Shown piece after piece: positions 49,784 to 63,000 of a stretch of 64,000 nucleotides of DNA. The stretch comes from Ptiloglossa arizonensis. Lineage: Eukaryota; Arthropoda; Insecta; Hymenoptera; Colletidae. Positions within the stretch are counted from its first letter, which is position 1; every line of letters starts with the position of its first letter. Both the position numbers and the translations under genes were made by a program. The stretch covers positions 55,344 to 119,343 of the forward strand of contig NW_027479459.1 in assembly GCF_051014685.1 (NCBI RefSeq). Reading direction: 5' to 3'. Under the pieces are notes generated by a model. The model had not been told where the DNA came from, did no database searches, and saw only the letters and a program-made list of their open reading frames with translations.

Positions 49784-50209
49784 AGCAACAGAAATTTTGC
49801 GGATTGGTCGATCCGTTCGCGAGATATGGTAGTTTGGAGGTAAGAAACGCTTGAGAAACTCAAAATTTTCGCAGTTCTGATGCTCGACACGAATAACTAG
49901 AACGGCCTAGGGGAAAAGTGCGCATACCGTTGTAATCGGGCGAGCTTCTACTTTCAGATGCAACAGAAATTTTGCGGATTGATCAATCCGTTCGCGAGAT
50001 ATGGCAGTTTGGAGATAAGAAACGCTTGAGAAACTCAAAATTTTCGCAGTTCTGATGCTCGAAACGAATGACTACAACGGCCTAGGGGAGAAGTACGCAT
50101 ACCGTTGTAATCGGGCGAGTTTCTACTTTCAGAAGCAACGGAAATTTTGCGGATTGGTCAATCCGTTCGCGAGATATGGCAGTTTGGAGGTAAGAAACGC
50201 TTGAGAAAT

Positions 50210-51883
50210 TCAAAATTTTCGCAGTTCTGATGCTCGAAACGAATAACTAGAACGGCCTAGGGGAAAAGTACGCACACCGTTGTAATCGGGCGAGTTTCTA
50301 CTTTCAGATGCAACAGAAATTTTGCGGATTGGTCAATCCGTTCTCGAGATATGGCAGTTTGGAGGTAAGAAACGCTTGAGAAACTCAAAATTTTCGCAGT
50401 TCTGATGCTCGAAACGAATAACTAGAACGGCCTAGGGGAAAAGTACGCATACCGTTGTAATCGGGCGAGTTTCTATATTCAGATGCAACAGAAATTTTGC
50501 GGATTGATCAATCCGTTCGCGAGATATGGCAGTTTGGAGATAAGAAACGCTTGAGAAACTCAAAATTTTCGCAGTTCTGATGCTCGAAACGAGTAACTAG
50601 AACGGCCTAGGGGAAAAGTACGCATACCGTTGTAATCGGGCGAGTTTCTACTTTCAGATGCAACAGAAATTTTGCGGATTGATCAATCCGTTCGCGAGAT
50701 ATGGCAGTTTGGAGATAAGAAACGCTTGAGAAACTCAAAATTTTCGCAGTTCTGATGCTCGAAACGAATGACTACAACGGCCTAGGGGAGAAGTACGCAT
50801 ACCGTTGTAATCGGGCGAGTTTCTACTTTCAGAAGCAACAGAAATTTTGCGGATTGGTCAATCCGTTCGCGAGATATGGCAGTTTGGAGGTAAGAAACGC
50901 TTGAGAAATTCAAAATTTTCGCAGTTCTGATGCTCGAAACGAATAACTAGAACGGCCTAGGGGAAAAGTACGCACACCGTTGTAATCGGGCGAGTTTCTA
51001 CTTTCAGATGCAACAGAAATTTTGCGGATTGGTCAATCCGTTCTCGAGATATGGCAGTTTGGAGGTAAGAAACGCTTGAGATACTCAAAATTTTCGCAGT
51101 TCTGATGCTCGAAACGAATAACTAGAACGGCCTAGGGGAAAAGTACGCATACCGTTGTAATCGGGCGAGTTTCTACTTTCAGATGCAACAGAAATTTTGC
51201 GGATTGATCAATCCGTTCGCGAGATATGGCAGTTTGGAGATAAGAAACGCTTGAGAAACTCAAAATTTTCGCAGTTCTGATGCTCGAAACGAGTAACTAG
51301 AACGGCCTAGGGGAAAAGTACGCATACCGTTGTAATCGGGCGAGTTTCTACTTTCAGATGCAACAGAAATTTTGCGGATTGATCAATCCGTTCGCGAGAT
51401 ATGGCAGTTTGGAGATAAGAAACGCTTGAGAAACTCAAAATTTTCGCAGTTCTGATGCTCGAAACGAATGACTGCAACGGCCTAGGGGAGAAGTACGCAT
51501 ACCGTTGTAATCGGGCGAGTTTCTACTTTCAGAAGCAACAGAAATTTTGCGGATTGGTCAATCCGTTCGCGAGATATGGCAGTTTGGAGGTAAGAAACGC
51601 TTGAGAAACTCAAAATTTTCGCAGTTCTGATGCTCGAAACGAATAACTAGAACCGCCTAGGGGAAAAGTGCGCATACCGTTGTAATCGGGCGAGTTTCTA
51701 CTTTCAGATGCAACAGAAATTTCGCGGATTGGTCAATCCGTTCGCGAGATATGGCAGTTTGGAGGTAAGAAACGCTTGAGAAACTCAAAATTTTCGCAGT
51801 TCTGATGCTCGAAACGAATAACTAGAACGGCCTAGGGGAAAAGTAGGCGTACCGTTGTAATCGGGCGAGTTTCTACTTTCAGA
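50210..51883 (+). repeat. Copy 2 of the 1,674-bp duplication
   Basis: Partner of 48,110-49,783. The stretch 49,784-50,209 between the copies is core-like E and F sequence that is not part of the identity, so the 12-monomer period includes a segment where only one of the two copies was altered or replaced. Upstream, the first copy comes out of class A while this one comes out of class F (CAGAAGCAACGG), which places the crossover near 48,109 and 50,209. Confidence 0.92.
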
Positions 51884-54755
51884 TGCAACAGAAATTTTGC
51901 GGATTGGTCAATCCGTTCGCGAGATATGGCAGTTTGGAAATAAGAAACGCTTGAGAAACTCAAAATTTTCGCAGTTCTGATACCCGAAACGAGTAACTAG
52001 AACGGCATAGGGGAAAAGTACACCTACCGTTGTAATCGGGCGAGTTTCTGCTTTCAGATGCAACAGAAATTTTGAGGATTGGTCAATCCGTTCGCGAGAT
52101 ATGGCAGTTTGGAGGTAAGAAACGCTTGAGAAACTCAAAATTTTCGCAGTTCTGATGCTCGAAACGAATGACTACAACGGCCTAGGGGAGAAGTACGCAT
52201 ACCGTTGTAATCGGGCGAGTTTCTACTTTCAGAAGCAACAGAAATTTTGCGGATTGGTGAATCCGTTCGCGAGATATGGTAGTTTGGCGGTAAGAAACGC
52301 TTGAGAAACTCAAAATTTTCGCAGTTCTGATGCTCGAAACGAATAACTAGAACGGCCTAGGGGAAAAGTACGCATACCGCTGTAATCGGGCGAGTTTCTA
52401 CATTCAGATGCAATAGAAATTTTGGGGATTGGTCAATCCGTTCGCGAGATATGGCAGTTTGGAGGTAAGAAACGCTTGAGAAACTAAAAATTTTCGCAGT
52501 TCTGATGCTCGAAACGAATAACTAGAACGGCCTAGGGGAAAAGTACGCATACCGTTGTAATCGGGCGAGTTTCTACTTTCAGATGCAACAGAAATTTTGC
52601 AGATTGGTCAATCCGTTCGCGAGATATGGCAGTTTGGAAGTAAGAAACGCTTGAGAAACTCAAAATTTTCGCAGTTCTGATGCTCGAAACGAATAACTAG
52701 AACCGCCTAGGGGAAAAGTGCGCATACCGTTGTAATCGGGCGAGTTTCTATTTTCAGATGCAATAGAAATTTTGCGGATTGATCAATCCGTTCGCGAGAT
52801 ATGGCAGTTTGGAGGTAAGAAAGGCTTGAGAAACTCAAAATTTTCGCAGTTCTGATGCTCGAAACGAATAACTAGAACGGCCTAGGGGAAAAGTACGCAT
52901 ACCGTTGTAATCGGGCGAGTTTCTACTTTCAGATGCAACAGAAATTTTGCGGATTGGTCAATCCGTTCGCGAGATATGGCAGTTTGGAAATAAGAAACGC
53001 TTGAGAAACTCAAAATTTTCGCAGTTCTGATGCTCGAAACGAATGACTACAACGGCCTAGGGGAGAAGTACGCATACCGTTGTAATCGGGCGAGTTTCTA
53101 CTTTCAGAAGCAACAGAAATTTTGCGGATTGGTGAATCCGTTCGCGAGATATGGTAGTTTGGAGGTAAGAAACGCTTGAGAAACTCAAAATTTTCGCAGT
53201 TCTGATGCTCGAAACGAATAACTAGAACGGCCTAGGGGAAAAGTACGCATACCGTTGTAATCGGGCGAGTTTCTACTTTCAGATGCAAAGAAATTTTGCG
53301 GATTGGTCAATCCGTTCGCGAGATATGGCAGTTTGGAGGAAAGAAACGCTTGAGAAACTAAAAATTTTCGCAGTTCTGATGCTCGAAACGAATAACTAGA
53401 ACGGCCTAGGGGAAAAGTACGCATACCGTTGTAAGAGGGCGAGTTTCTACTTTCAGATGCAAAGAAATTTTGCGGATTGGTCAATCCGTTCGCGAGATAT
53501 GGCAGTTTGGATGTAAGAAACGCTTGAGAAACTCAAAATTTTCGCAGTTCTGATGCTCGAAACGAATAACTGCAACGGCCTAGGGGAAAACTACACATAC
53601 CGCTGTAATCGGGCGAGTTTCTACATTCAGATGCAATAGAAATTTTGCGGATTGGTCTATCCGTTCGCGAGATATGGCAGTTTGGAGGTAAGAAACGCTT
53701 GAGAAACTCAAAATTTTCGCAGTTCTGATGCTCGATACGAATAACTAGAACGGCCTAGGGGAAGACTACACCTACCGTTGTAATCGGGCGAGTTTCTACT
53801 ATCAGATGCAACAGAAATTTTGCGGATTGGTCAATCCGTTCGCGAGATATGGCAGTTTGGAAGTAAGAAACGCTTGAGAAACTCAAAATTTTCGCAGTTC
53901 TGATGCTCGAAACGAATAACTAGAACCGCCTAGGGGAAAAGTGCGCATACCGTTGTAATCGGGCGAGTTTCTACTTTCAGATGCAATAGAAATTTTGCGG
54001 ATTGGTCTATCCGTTCGCGAGATATGGCAGTTTGGAAATAAGAAACGCTTGAGAAACTCAAAATTTTCGCAGTTCTGATGCTCGAAACGAATAACTGGAA
54101 CGGCCTAGGGGAAAACTACACATACCGCTGTAATCGGGCGAGTTTCTACATTCAGATGCAATAGAAATTTTGCGGATTGGTCTATCCGTTCGCGAGATAT
54201 GGCAGTTTGGAGGTAAGAAACGCTTGAGAAACTCAAAATTTTCCCTGTTCTGATGCTCGAAACGAATGACTGCAACGGCCTAGGGGAGAAGTACGCATAC
54301 CGTTGTAATCGGGCGAGTTTCTACTTTCAGAAGCAACAGAAATTTTGCGGATTGGTCAATCCGTTCGCGAGATATGGCAGTTTGGAGGTAAGAAACGCTT
54401 GAGAAACTCAAAATTTTCGCAGTTCTGATGCTCGAAACGAATAACTAGAACGGCCTAGGGGAAAAGTAGGCGTACCGTTGTAATCGGGCGAGTTTCTACT
54501 TTCAGATGCAACAGAAATTTTGCGGATTGGTCAATCCGTTCGCGAGATATGGCAGTTTGGAAATAAGAAACGCTTGAGAAACTCAAAATTTTCGCAGTTC
54601 TGATACCCGAAACGAGTAACTAGAACGGCATAGGGGAAAAGTACACCTACCGTTGTAATCGGGCGAGTTTCTGCTTTCAGATGCAACAGAAATTTTGAGG
54701 ATTGGTCAATCCGTTCGCGAGATATGGCAGTTTGGAGGTAAGAAACGCTTGAGAA

Positions 54756-55978
54756 ACTCAAAATTTTCGCAGTTCTGATGCTCGAAACGAATGACTACAA
54801 CGGCCTAGGGGAGAAGTACGCATACCGTTGTAATCGGGCGAGTTTCTACTTTCAGAAGCAACAGAAATTTTGCGGATTGGTGAATCCGTTCGCGAGATAT
54901 GGTAGTTTGGAGGTAAGAAACGCTTGAGAAACTCAAAATTTTCGCAGTTCTGATGCTCGAAACGAATAACTAGAACGGCCTAGGGGAAAAGTACGCATAC
55001 CGTTGTAATCGGGCGAGTTTCTACTTTCAGATGCAAAGAAATTTTGCGGATTGGTCAATCCGTTCGCGAGATATGGCAGTTTGGAGGTAAGAAACGCTTG
55101 AGAAACTAAAAATTTTCGCAGTTCTGATGCTCGAAACGAATAACTAGAACGGCCTAGGGGAAAAGTACGCATACCGTTGTAATCGGGCGAGTTTCTACTT
55201 TCAGATGCAAAGAAATTTTGCGGATTGGTCAATCCGTTCGCGAGATATGGCAGTTTGGATGTAAGAAACGCTTGAGAAACTCAAAATTTTCGCAGTTCTG
55301 ATGCTCGAAACGAATAACTGGAACGGCCTAGGGGAAAACTACACATACCGCTGTAATCGGGCGAGTTTCTACATTCAGATGCAATAGAAATTTTGGGGAT
55401 TGGTCTATCCGTTCGCGAGATATGGCAGTTTGGAGGTAAGAAACGCTTGAGAAACTCAAAATTTTCGCAGTTCTGATGCTCGATACGAATAACTAGAACG
55501 GCCTAGGGGAAAACTACACCTACCGTTGTAATCGGGCGAGTTTCTACTTTCAGATGCAACAGAAATTTTGCGGATTGGTCAATCCGTTCGCGAGATATGG
55601 CAGTTTGGAAGTAAGAAACGCTTGAGAAACTCAAAATTTTCGCAGTTCTGATGCTCGAAACGAATAACTAGAACCGCCTAGGGGAAAAGTGCGCATACCG
55701 TTGTAATCGGGCGAGTTTCTATTTTCAGATGCAATAGAAATTTTGCGGATTGATCAATCCGTTCGCGAGATATGGCAGTTTGGAGGTAAGAAAGGCTTGA
55801 GAAACTCAAAATTTTCGCAGTTCTGATGCTCGAAACGAATAACTAGAACGGCCTAGGGGAAAAGTACGCATACCGTTGTAATCGGGCGAGTTTCTACTTT
55901 CAGATGCAACAGAAATTTTGCGGATTGGTCAATCCGTTCGCGAGATATGGCAGTTTGGAAATAAGAAACGCTTGAGAA
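54756..55978 (+). repeat. Right 7-monomer higher-order repeat F-K-K-C-A-D-x, distant copy (1,223 bp)
   Basis: Same order as 45,838-47,059 and the same D markers (TATTTTCAG, AAAGGCTTGAG near 55,793). Partial copies are D-x-F-K-K-C at 52,658-53,705, F-K-K-C at 55,979-56,676 and F-K-K at 58,951-59,473. The block is therefore repeated in dispersed form through the right domain rather than as one clean tandem run. Confidence 0.85.
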
Positions 55979-57026
55979 ACTCAAAATTTTCGCAGTTCTG
56001 ATGCTCGAAACGAATGACTACAACGGCCTAGGGGAGAAGTACGCATACCGTTGTAATCGGGCGAGTTTCTACTTTCAGAAGCAACAGAAATTTTGCGGAT
56101 TGGTGAATCCGTTCGCGAGATATGGTAGTTTGGAGGTAAGAAACGCTTGAGAAACTCAAAATTTTCGCAGTTCTGATGTTCGAAACGAATAACTAGAACG
56201 GCCTAGGGGAAAAGTACGCATACCGTTGTAATCGGGCGAGTTTCTACTTTCAGATGCAAAGAAATTTTGCGGATTGGTCAATCCGTTCGCGAGATATGGC
56301 AGTTTGGAGGAAAGAAACGCTTGAGAAACTAAAAATTTTCGCAGTTCTGATGCTCGAAACGAATAACTAGAACGGCCTAGGGGAAAAGTACGCATACCGT
56401 TGTAATCGGGCGAGTTTCTACTTTCAGATGCAAAGAAATTTTGCGGATTGGTCAATCCGTTCGCGAGATATGGCAGTTTGGATGTAAGAAACGCTTGAGA
56501 AACTCAAAATTTTCGCAGTTCTGATGCTCGAAACGAATAACTGGAACGGCCTAGGGGAAAACTACACATACCGCTGTAATCGGGCGAGTTTCTACATTCA
56601 GATGCAATAGAAATTTTGCGGATTGGTCTATCCGTTCGCGAGATATGGCAGTTTGGAGGTAAGAAACGCTTGAGAAACTCAAAATTTTCCCTGTTCTGAT
56701 GCTCGAAACGAATAACTGGAACGGCCTAGGGGAAAACTACACATACCGCTGTAATCGGGCGAGTTTCTGCTTTCAGATGCAACAGAAATTTTGAGGATTG
56801 GACAATCCGTTCGCGAGATATGGCAGTTTGGATGTAAGAAACGCTTGAGAAACTCAAAATTTTCGCAGTTCTGATGCTCGAAACGAATAACTGGAACGGC
56901 CTAGGGGAAAACTACACATACCGCTGTAATCGGGCGAGTTTCTACATTCAGATGCAATAGAAATTTTGCGGATTGGTCTATCCGTTCGCGAGATATGGCA
57001 GTTTGGAGGTAAGAAACGCTTGAGAA

Positions 57027-60000
57027 ACTCAAAATTTTCGCAGTTCTGATGCTCGATACGAATAACTAGAACGGCCTAGGGGAAAACTACACCTACTGTT
57101 GTAATCGGGCGAGTTTCTACTATCATATGCAACAGAAATTTTGCGGATTGGTCAATCCGTTCGCGAGATATGGCAGTTTGGAAGTAAGAAACGCTTGAGA
57201 AACTCAAAATTTTCGCAGTTCTGATGCTCGAAACGAATAACTAGAACCGCCTAGGGGAAAAGTGCGCATACCGTTGTAATCGGGCGAGTTTCTACTTTCG
57301 GATGCAACAGAAATTTTGCGGATTGGTCAATCCGTTCGCGAGATATGGCAGTTTGGAAGTAAGAAACGCTTGAGAAACTCAAAATTTTCGCAGTTCTGAT
57401 GCTCGAAACGAATAACTAGAACCGTCTAGGGGAAAAGTGCGCATACCGTTGTAATCGGGCGAGTTTCTACTTTCAGATGCAATAGAAATTTTGCGGATTG
57501 ATCAATCCGTTCGCGAGATATGGCAGTTTGGATGTAAGAAACGCTTGAGAAACTCAAAATTTTCGCAGTTCTGATGCTCGATACGAATAACTAGAACGGC
57601 CTAGGGGAAAACTACACCTACCGTTGTAATCGGGCGAGTTACTACTTTCAGAAGCAACAGAAATTTTGCGGATTGGTGAATCCGTTCGCGAGATATGGTA
57701 GTTTGGAGGTAAGAAACGCTTGAGAAACTCAAAATTTTCGCAGTTCTGATGCTCGACACGAATAACTAGAACGGCCTAGGGGAAAAGTGCGCATACCGTT
57801 GTAATCGGGCGAGTTTCTACTTTCAGAAGCAACAGAAATTTTGCGGATTGGTGAATCCGTTCGCGAGATATGGTAGTTTGGAGGTAAGAAACGCTTGAGA
57901 AACTCAAAATTTTCGCAGTTCTGATGCTCGAAACGAATAACTAGTACGGCCTAGGGGAAAAGTAGGCATACCGTTGTAATCGGGCGAGTTTCTACTTTCA
58001 GATGCAACAGAAATTTTGCGGATTGGTCTATCCGTTCGCGAGATATGGCAGTTTGGAGGTAAGAAACGCTTGAGAAACTCAAAATTTTCGCAGTTCTGAT
58101 GCTCGATACGAATAACTAGAACGGCCTAGGGGAAAACTACACCTACCGTTGTAATCGGGCGAGTTTCTGCTTTCAGATGCAACAGAAATTTTGAGGATTG
58201 GTCAATCCGTTCGCGAGATATGGTAGTTTGGATGTAAGAAACGCTTGAGAAACTCAAAATTTTCGCAGTTCTGATGCTCGAAACGAATAACTGGAACGGC
58301 CTAGGGGAAAACTACACATACCGCTGTAATCGGGCGAGTTTCTACATTCAGATGCAATAGAAATTTTGCGGATCGGTCTATCCGTTCGCGAGATATGGCT
58401 GTTTGGAGGTAAGAAACGCTTGAGAAACTCAAAATTTTCGCAGTTCTGATGCTCGATACGAATAAGTAGAACGGCCTAGGGGAAAACTACACCTACCGTT
58501 GTAATCGGGCGAGTTTCTACTTTCAGATGCAACAGAAATTTTGCGGATTGGTCAATCCGTTCGCGAGATATGGCAGTTTGGAGGTAAGAAACGCTTGAGA
58601 AACTCAAAATTTTCGCAGTTCTGATGCTCGAAACGAATAACTAGAACGGCCTAGGGGAAAAGTACGCATACCGTTGTAATCGGGCGAGTTTCTACTTTCA
58701 GATGCAAAGAAATTTTGCGGATTGGTCAATCCGTTCGCGAGATATGGCAGTTTGGAGGTAAGAAACGCTTGAGAAACTCAAAATTTTCGCAGTTCTGATG
58801 CTCGAAACGAATAACTAGAACGGCCTAGGGGAAAAGTAGGCATACCGTTGTAATCGGGCGAGTTTCTACTTTCAGATGCAACAGGAATTTTGCGGATTGG
58901 TCAATCCGTTTGCGAGATATGGCAGTTTGGAAATAAGAAACGCTTGAGAAACTCAAAATTTTCGCAGTTCTGATGCTCGAAACGAATGACTACAACGGCC
59001 TAGGGGAGAAGTACGCATACCGTTGTAATCGGGCGAGTTTCTACTTTCAGAAGCAACAGAAATTTTGCGGATTGGTGAATCCGTTCGCGAGATATGGTAG
59101 TTTGGAGGTAAGAAACGCTTGAGAAACTCAAAATTTTCGCAGTTCTGATGCTCGAAACGAATAACTAGAACGGCCTAGGGGAAAAGTACGCATACCGTTG
59201 TAATCGGGCGAGTTTCTACTTTCAGATGCAAAGAAATTTTGCGGATTGGTCAATCCGTTCGCGAGATATGGCAGTTTGGAGGAAAGAAACGCTTGAGAAA
59301 CTAAAAATTTTCGCAGTTCTGATGCTCGAAACGAATAACTAGAACGGCCTAGGGGAAAAGTACGCATACCGTTGTAATCGGGCGAGTTTCTACTTTCAGA
59401 TGCAAAGAAATTTTGCGGATTGGTCAATCCGTTCGCGAGATATGGCAGTTTGGATGTAAGAAACGCTTGAGAAACTCAAAATTTTCGCAGTTCTGATGCT
59501 CGAAACGAATAACTAGAACGGCCTAGGGGAAAAGTACGCATACCGCTGTAATCGGGCGAGTTTCTACATTCAGATGCAATAGAAATTTTGCGGATTGGTC
59601 TATCCGTTCGCGAGATATGGCAGTTTGGAGGTAAGAAACGCTTGAGAAACTCAAAATTTTCGCAGTTCTGATGCTCGATACGAATAACTAGAACGGCCTA
59701 GGGGAAGACTACACCTACCGTTGTAATCGGGCGAGTTTCTACTATCAGATGCAACAGAAATTTTGCGGATTGGTCTATCCGTTCGCGAGATATGGCAGTT
59801 TGGAGGTAAGAAACGCTTGAGAAACTCAAAATTTTCCCTGTTCTGATGCTCGAAACGAATAACTGGAACGGCCTAGGGGAAAACTACACATACCGCTGTA
59901 ATCGGGCGAGTTTCTGCTTTCAGATGCAACAGAAATTTTGAGGATTGGACAATCCGTTCGCGAGATATGGCAGTTTGGATGTAAGAAACGCTTGAGAAAC

Positions 60001-63000
60001 TCAAAATTTTCGCAGTTCTGATGCTCGAAACGAATAACTGGAACGGCCTAGGGGAAAACTACACATACCGCTGTAATCGGGCGAGTTTCTACATTCAGAT
60101 GCAATAGAAATTTTGCGGATTGGTCTATCCGTTCGCGAGATATGGCAGTTTGGAGGTAAGAAACGCTTGAGAAACTCAAAATTTTCGCAGTTCTGATGCT
60201 CGATACGAATAACTAGAACGGCCTAGGGGAAAACTACACCTACCGTTGTAATCGGGCGAGTTTCTACTTTCAGATGCAACAGAAATTTTGCGGATTGGTC
60301 AATCCGTTCGCGAGATATGGCAGTTTGGAGGTAAGAAACGCTTGAGAAACTCAAAATTTTCGCAGTTCTGATGCTCGAAACGAATAACTAGAACGGCCTA
60401 GGGGAAAAGTACGCATACCGTTGTAATCGGGCGAGTTTCTACTTTCAGATGCAAAGAAATTTTGCGGATTGGTCAATCCGTTCGCGAGATATGGCAGTTT
60501 GGAGGTAAGAAACGCTTGAGAAACTCAAAATTTTCGCAGTTCTGATGCTCGAAACGAATAACTAGAACGGCCTAGGGGAAAACTACACCTACCGTTGTAA
60601 TCGGGCGAGTTTCTGCTTTCAGATGCAACAGAAATTTTGAGGATTGGTCAATCCGTTCGCGAGATATGGCAGTTTGGAGGTAAGAAACGCTTGAGAAACT
60701 AAAAATTTTCGCAGTTCTGATGCTCGAAACGAATAACTAGAACGGCCTAGGGGAAAAGTAGGCATACCGTTGTAATCGGGCGAGTTTCTACTTTCAGATG
60801 CAACAGAAATTTTGCGGATTGGTCAATCCGTTCGCGAGATATGGCAGTTTGGAAATAAGAAACGCTTGAGAAACTCAAAATTTTCGCAGTTCTGATACCC
60901 GAAACGAGTAACTAGAACGGCATAGGGGAAAAGTACGCATACCGTTGTAATCGGGCGAGTTTCTGCTTTCAGATGCAACAGAAATTTTGAGGATTGGTCA
61001 ATCCGATCGCGAGATATGGCAGTTTGGATGTAAGAAACGCTTGAGAAACTCAAAATTTTCGCAGTTCTGATGCTCGAAACGAATAACTGGAACGGCCTAG
61101 GGGAAAACTACACATACCGCTGTAATCGGGCGAGTTTCTACATTCAGATGCAATAGAAATTTTGCGGATTGGTCTATCCGTTCGCGAGATATGGCAGTTT
61201 GGAGGTAAGAAACGCTTGAGAAACTCAAAATTTTCGCAGTTCTGATGCTCGATACGAATAACTAGAACGGCCTAGGGGAAAACTACACCTACTGTTGTAA
61301 TCGGGCGAGTTTCTACTATCATATGCAACAGAAATTTTGCGGATTGGTCAATCCGTTCGCGAGATATGGCAGTTTGGAAGTAAGAAACGCTTGAGAAACT
61401 CAAAATTTTCGCAGTTCTGATGCTCGAAACGAATAACTAGAACCGCCTAGGGGAAAAGTGCGCATACCGTTGTAATCGGGCGAGTTTCTACTTTCAGATG
61501 CAATAGAAATTTTGCGGATTGGTCTATCCGTTCGCGAGATATGGCAGTTTGGAAATAAGAAACGCTTGAGAAACTCAAAATTTTCGCAGTTCTGATGTTC
61601 GAAACGAATAACTGGAACGGCCTAGGGGAAAACTACACATACCGCTGTAATCGGGCGAGTTTCTACATTCAGATGCAATAGAAATTTTGCGGATTGGTCT
61701 ATCCGTTCGCGAGATATGGCAGTTTGGAGGTAAGAAACGCTTGAGAAACTCAAAATTTTCGCAGTTCTGATGCTCGATACGAATAACTAGAACGGCCTAG
61801 GGGAAAACTACACCTACCGTTGTAATCGGGCGAGTTTCTACTTTCAGATGCAACAGAAATTTTGCGGATTGGTCAATCCGTTCGCGAGATATGGCAGTTT
61901 GGAAGTAAGAAACGCTTGAGAAACTCAAAATTTTCGCAGTTCTGATGCTCGAAACGAATAACTAGAACCGTCTAGGGGAAAAGTGCGCATACCGTTGTAA
62001 TCGGGTGAGTTTCTACTTTCAGATGCAATAGAAATTTTGCGGATTGATCAATCCGTTCGCGAGATATGGCAGTTTGGATGTAAGAAACGCTTGAGAAACT
62101 CAAAATTTTCGCAGTTCTGATGCTCGATACGAATAACTAGAACGGCCTAGGGGAAAACTACACCTACCGTTGTAATCGGGCGAGTTACTACTTTCAGAAG
62201 CAACAGAAATTTTGCGGATTGGTGAATCCGTTCGCGAGATATGGTAGTTTGGAGGTAAGAAACGCTTGAGAAACTCAAAATTTTCGCAGTTCTGATGCTC
62301 GACACGAATAACTAGAACGGCCTAGGGGAAAAGTGCGCATACCGTTGTAATCGGGCGAGTTTCTACTTTCAGAAGCAACAGAAATTTTGCGGATTGGTGA
62401 ATCCGTTCGCGAGATATGGTAGTTTGGAGGTAAGAAACGCTTGAGAAACTCAAAATTTTCGCAGTTCTGATGCTCGAAACGAATAACTAGTACGGCCTAG
62501 GGGAAAAGTAGGCATACCGTTGTAATCGGGCGAGTTTCTACTTTCAGATGCAACAGAAATTTTGCGGATTGGTCTATCCGTTCGCGAGATATGGCAGTTT
62601 GGAGGTAAGAAACGCTTGAGAAACTCAAAATTTTCGCAGTTCTGATGCTCGATACGAATAACTAGAACGGCCTAGAGGAAAACTACACCTACCGTTGTAA
62701 TCGGGCGAGTTTCTGCTTTCAGATGCAACAGAAATTTTGAGGATTGGTCAATCCGTTCGCGAGATATGGTAGTTTGGATGTAAGAAACGCTTGAGAAACT
62801 CAAAATTTTCGCAGTTCTGATGCTCGAAACGAATAACTAGAACGGCCTAGGGGAAAACTACACCTACCGTTGTAATCGGGCGAGTTACTACTTTCAGAAG
62901 CAACAGAAATTTTGCGGATTGGTGAATCCGTTCGCGAGATATGGTAGTTTGGAGGTAAGAAACGCTTGAGAAACTCAAAATTTTCGCAGTTCTGATGCTC
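57027..63000 (+). repeat. Multi-kilobase duplication in the right outer domain (about 4.2-4.5 kb spacing)
   Basis: The A* monomer with CTACTGTTG and CTATCATATGC starts at 57,027 and again at 61,223, a distance of 4,196 bp, which is 24 x 175 minus four 174-bp copies. Further on, GAACCGTCTAGG (57,419 and about 61,965) and CGAGTTACTAC (57,635 and 62,181) are 4,546 bp apart (26 x 175 minus four). The later copy therefore holds two extra monomers inserted after its D. A further 4-monomer (700 bp) repeat of the CGAGTTACTAC monomer follows at 62,881. Confidence 0.75.

Noticed and set aside
48110..51883. Near-identical blocks as proof of very recent biological duplication
   Set aside because: Not rejected outright, but assembly of satellites can itself duplicate or collapse blocks. 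Without spanning reads the dating is left as tentative.
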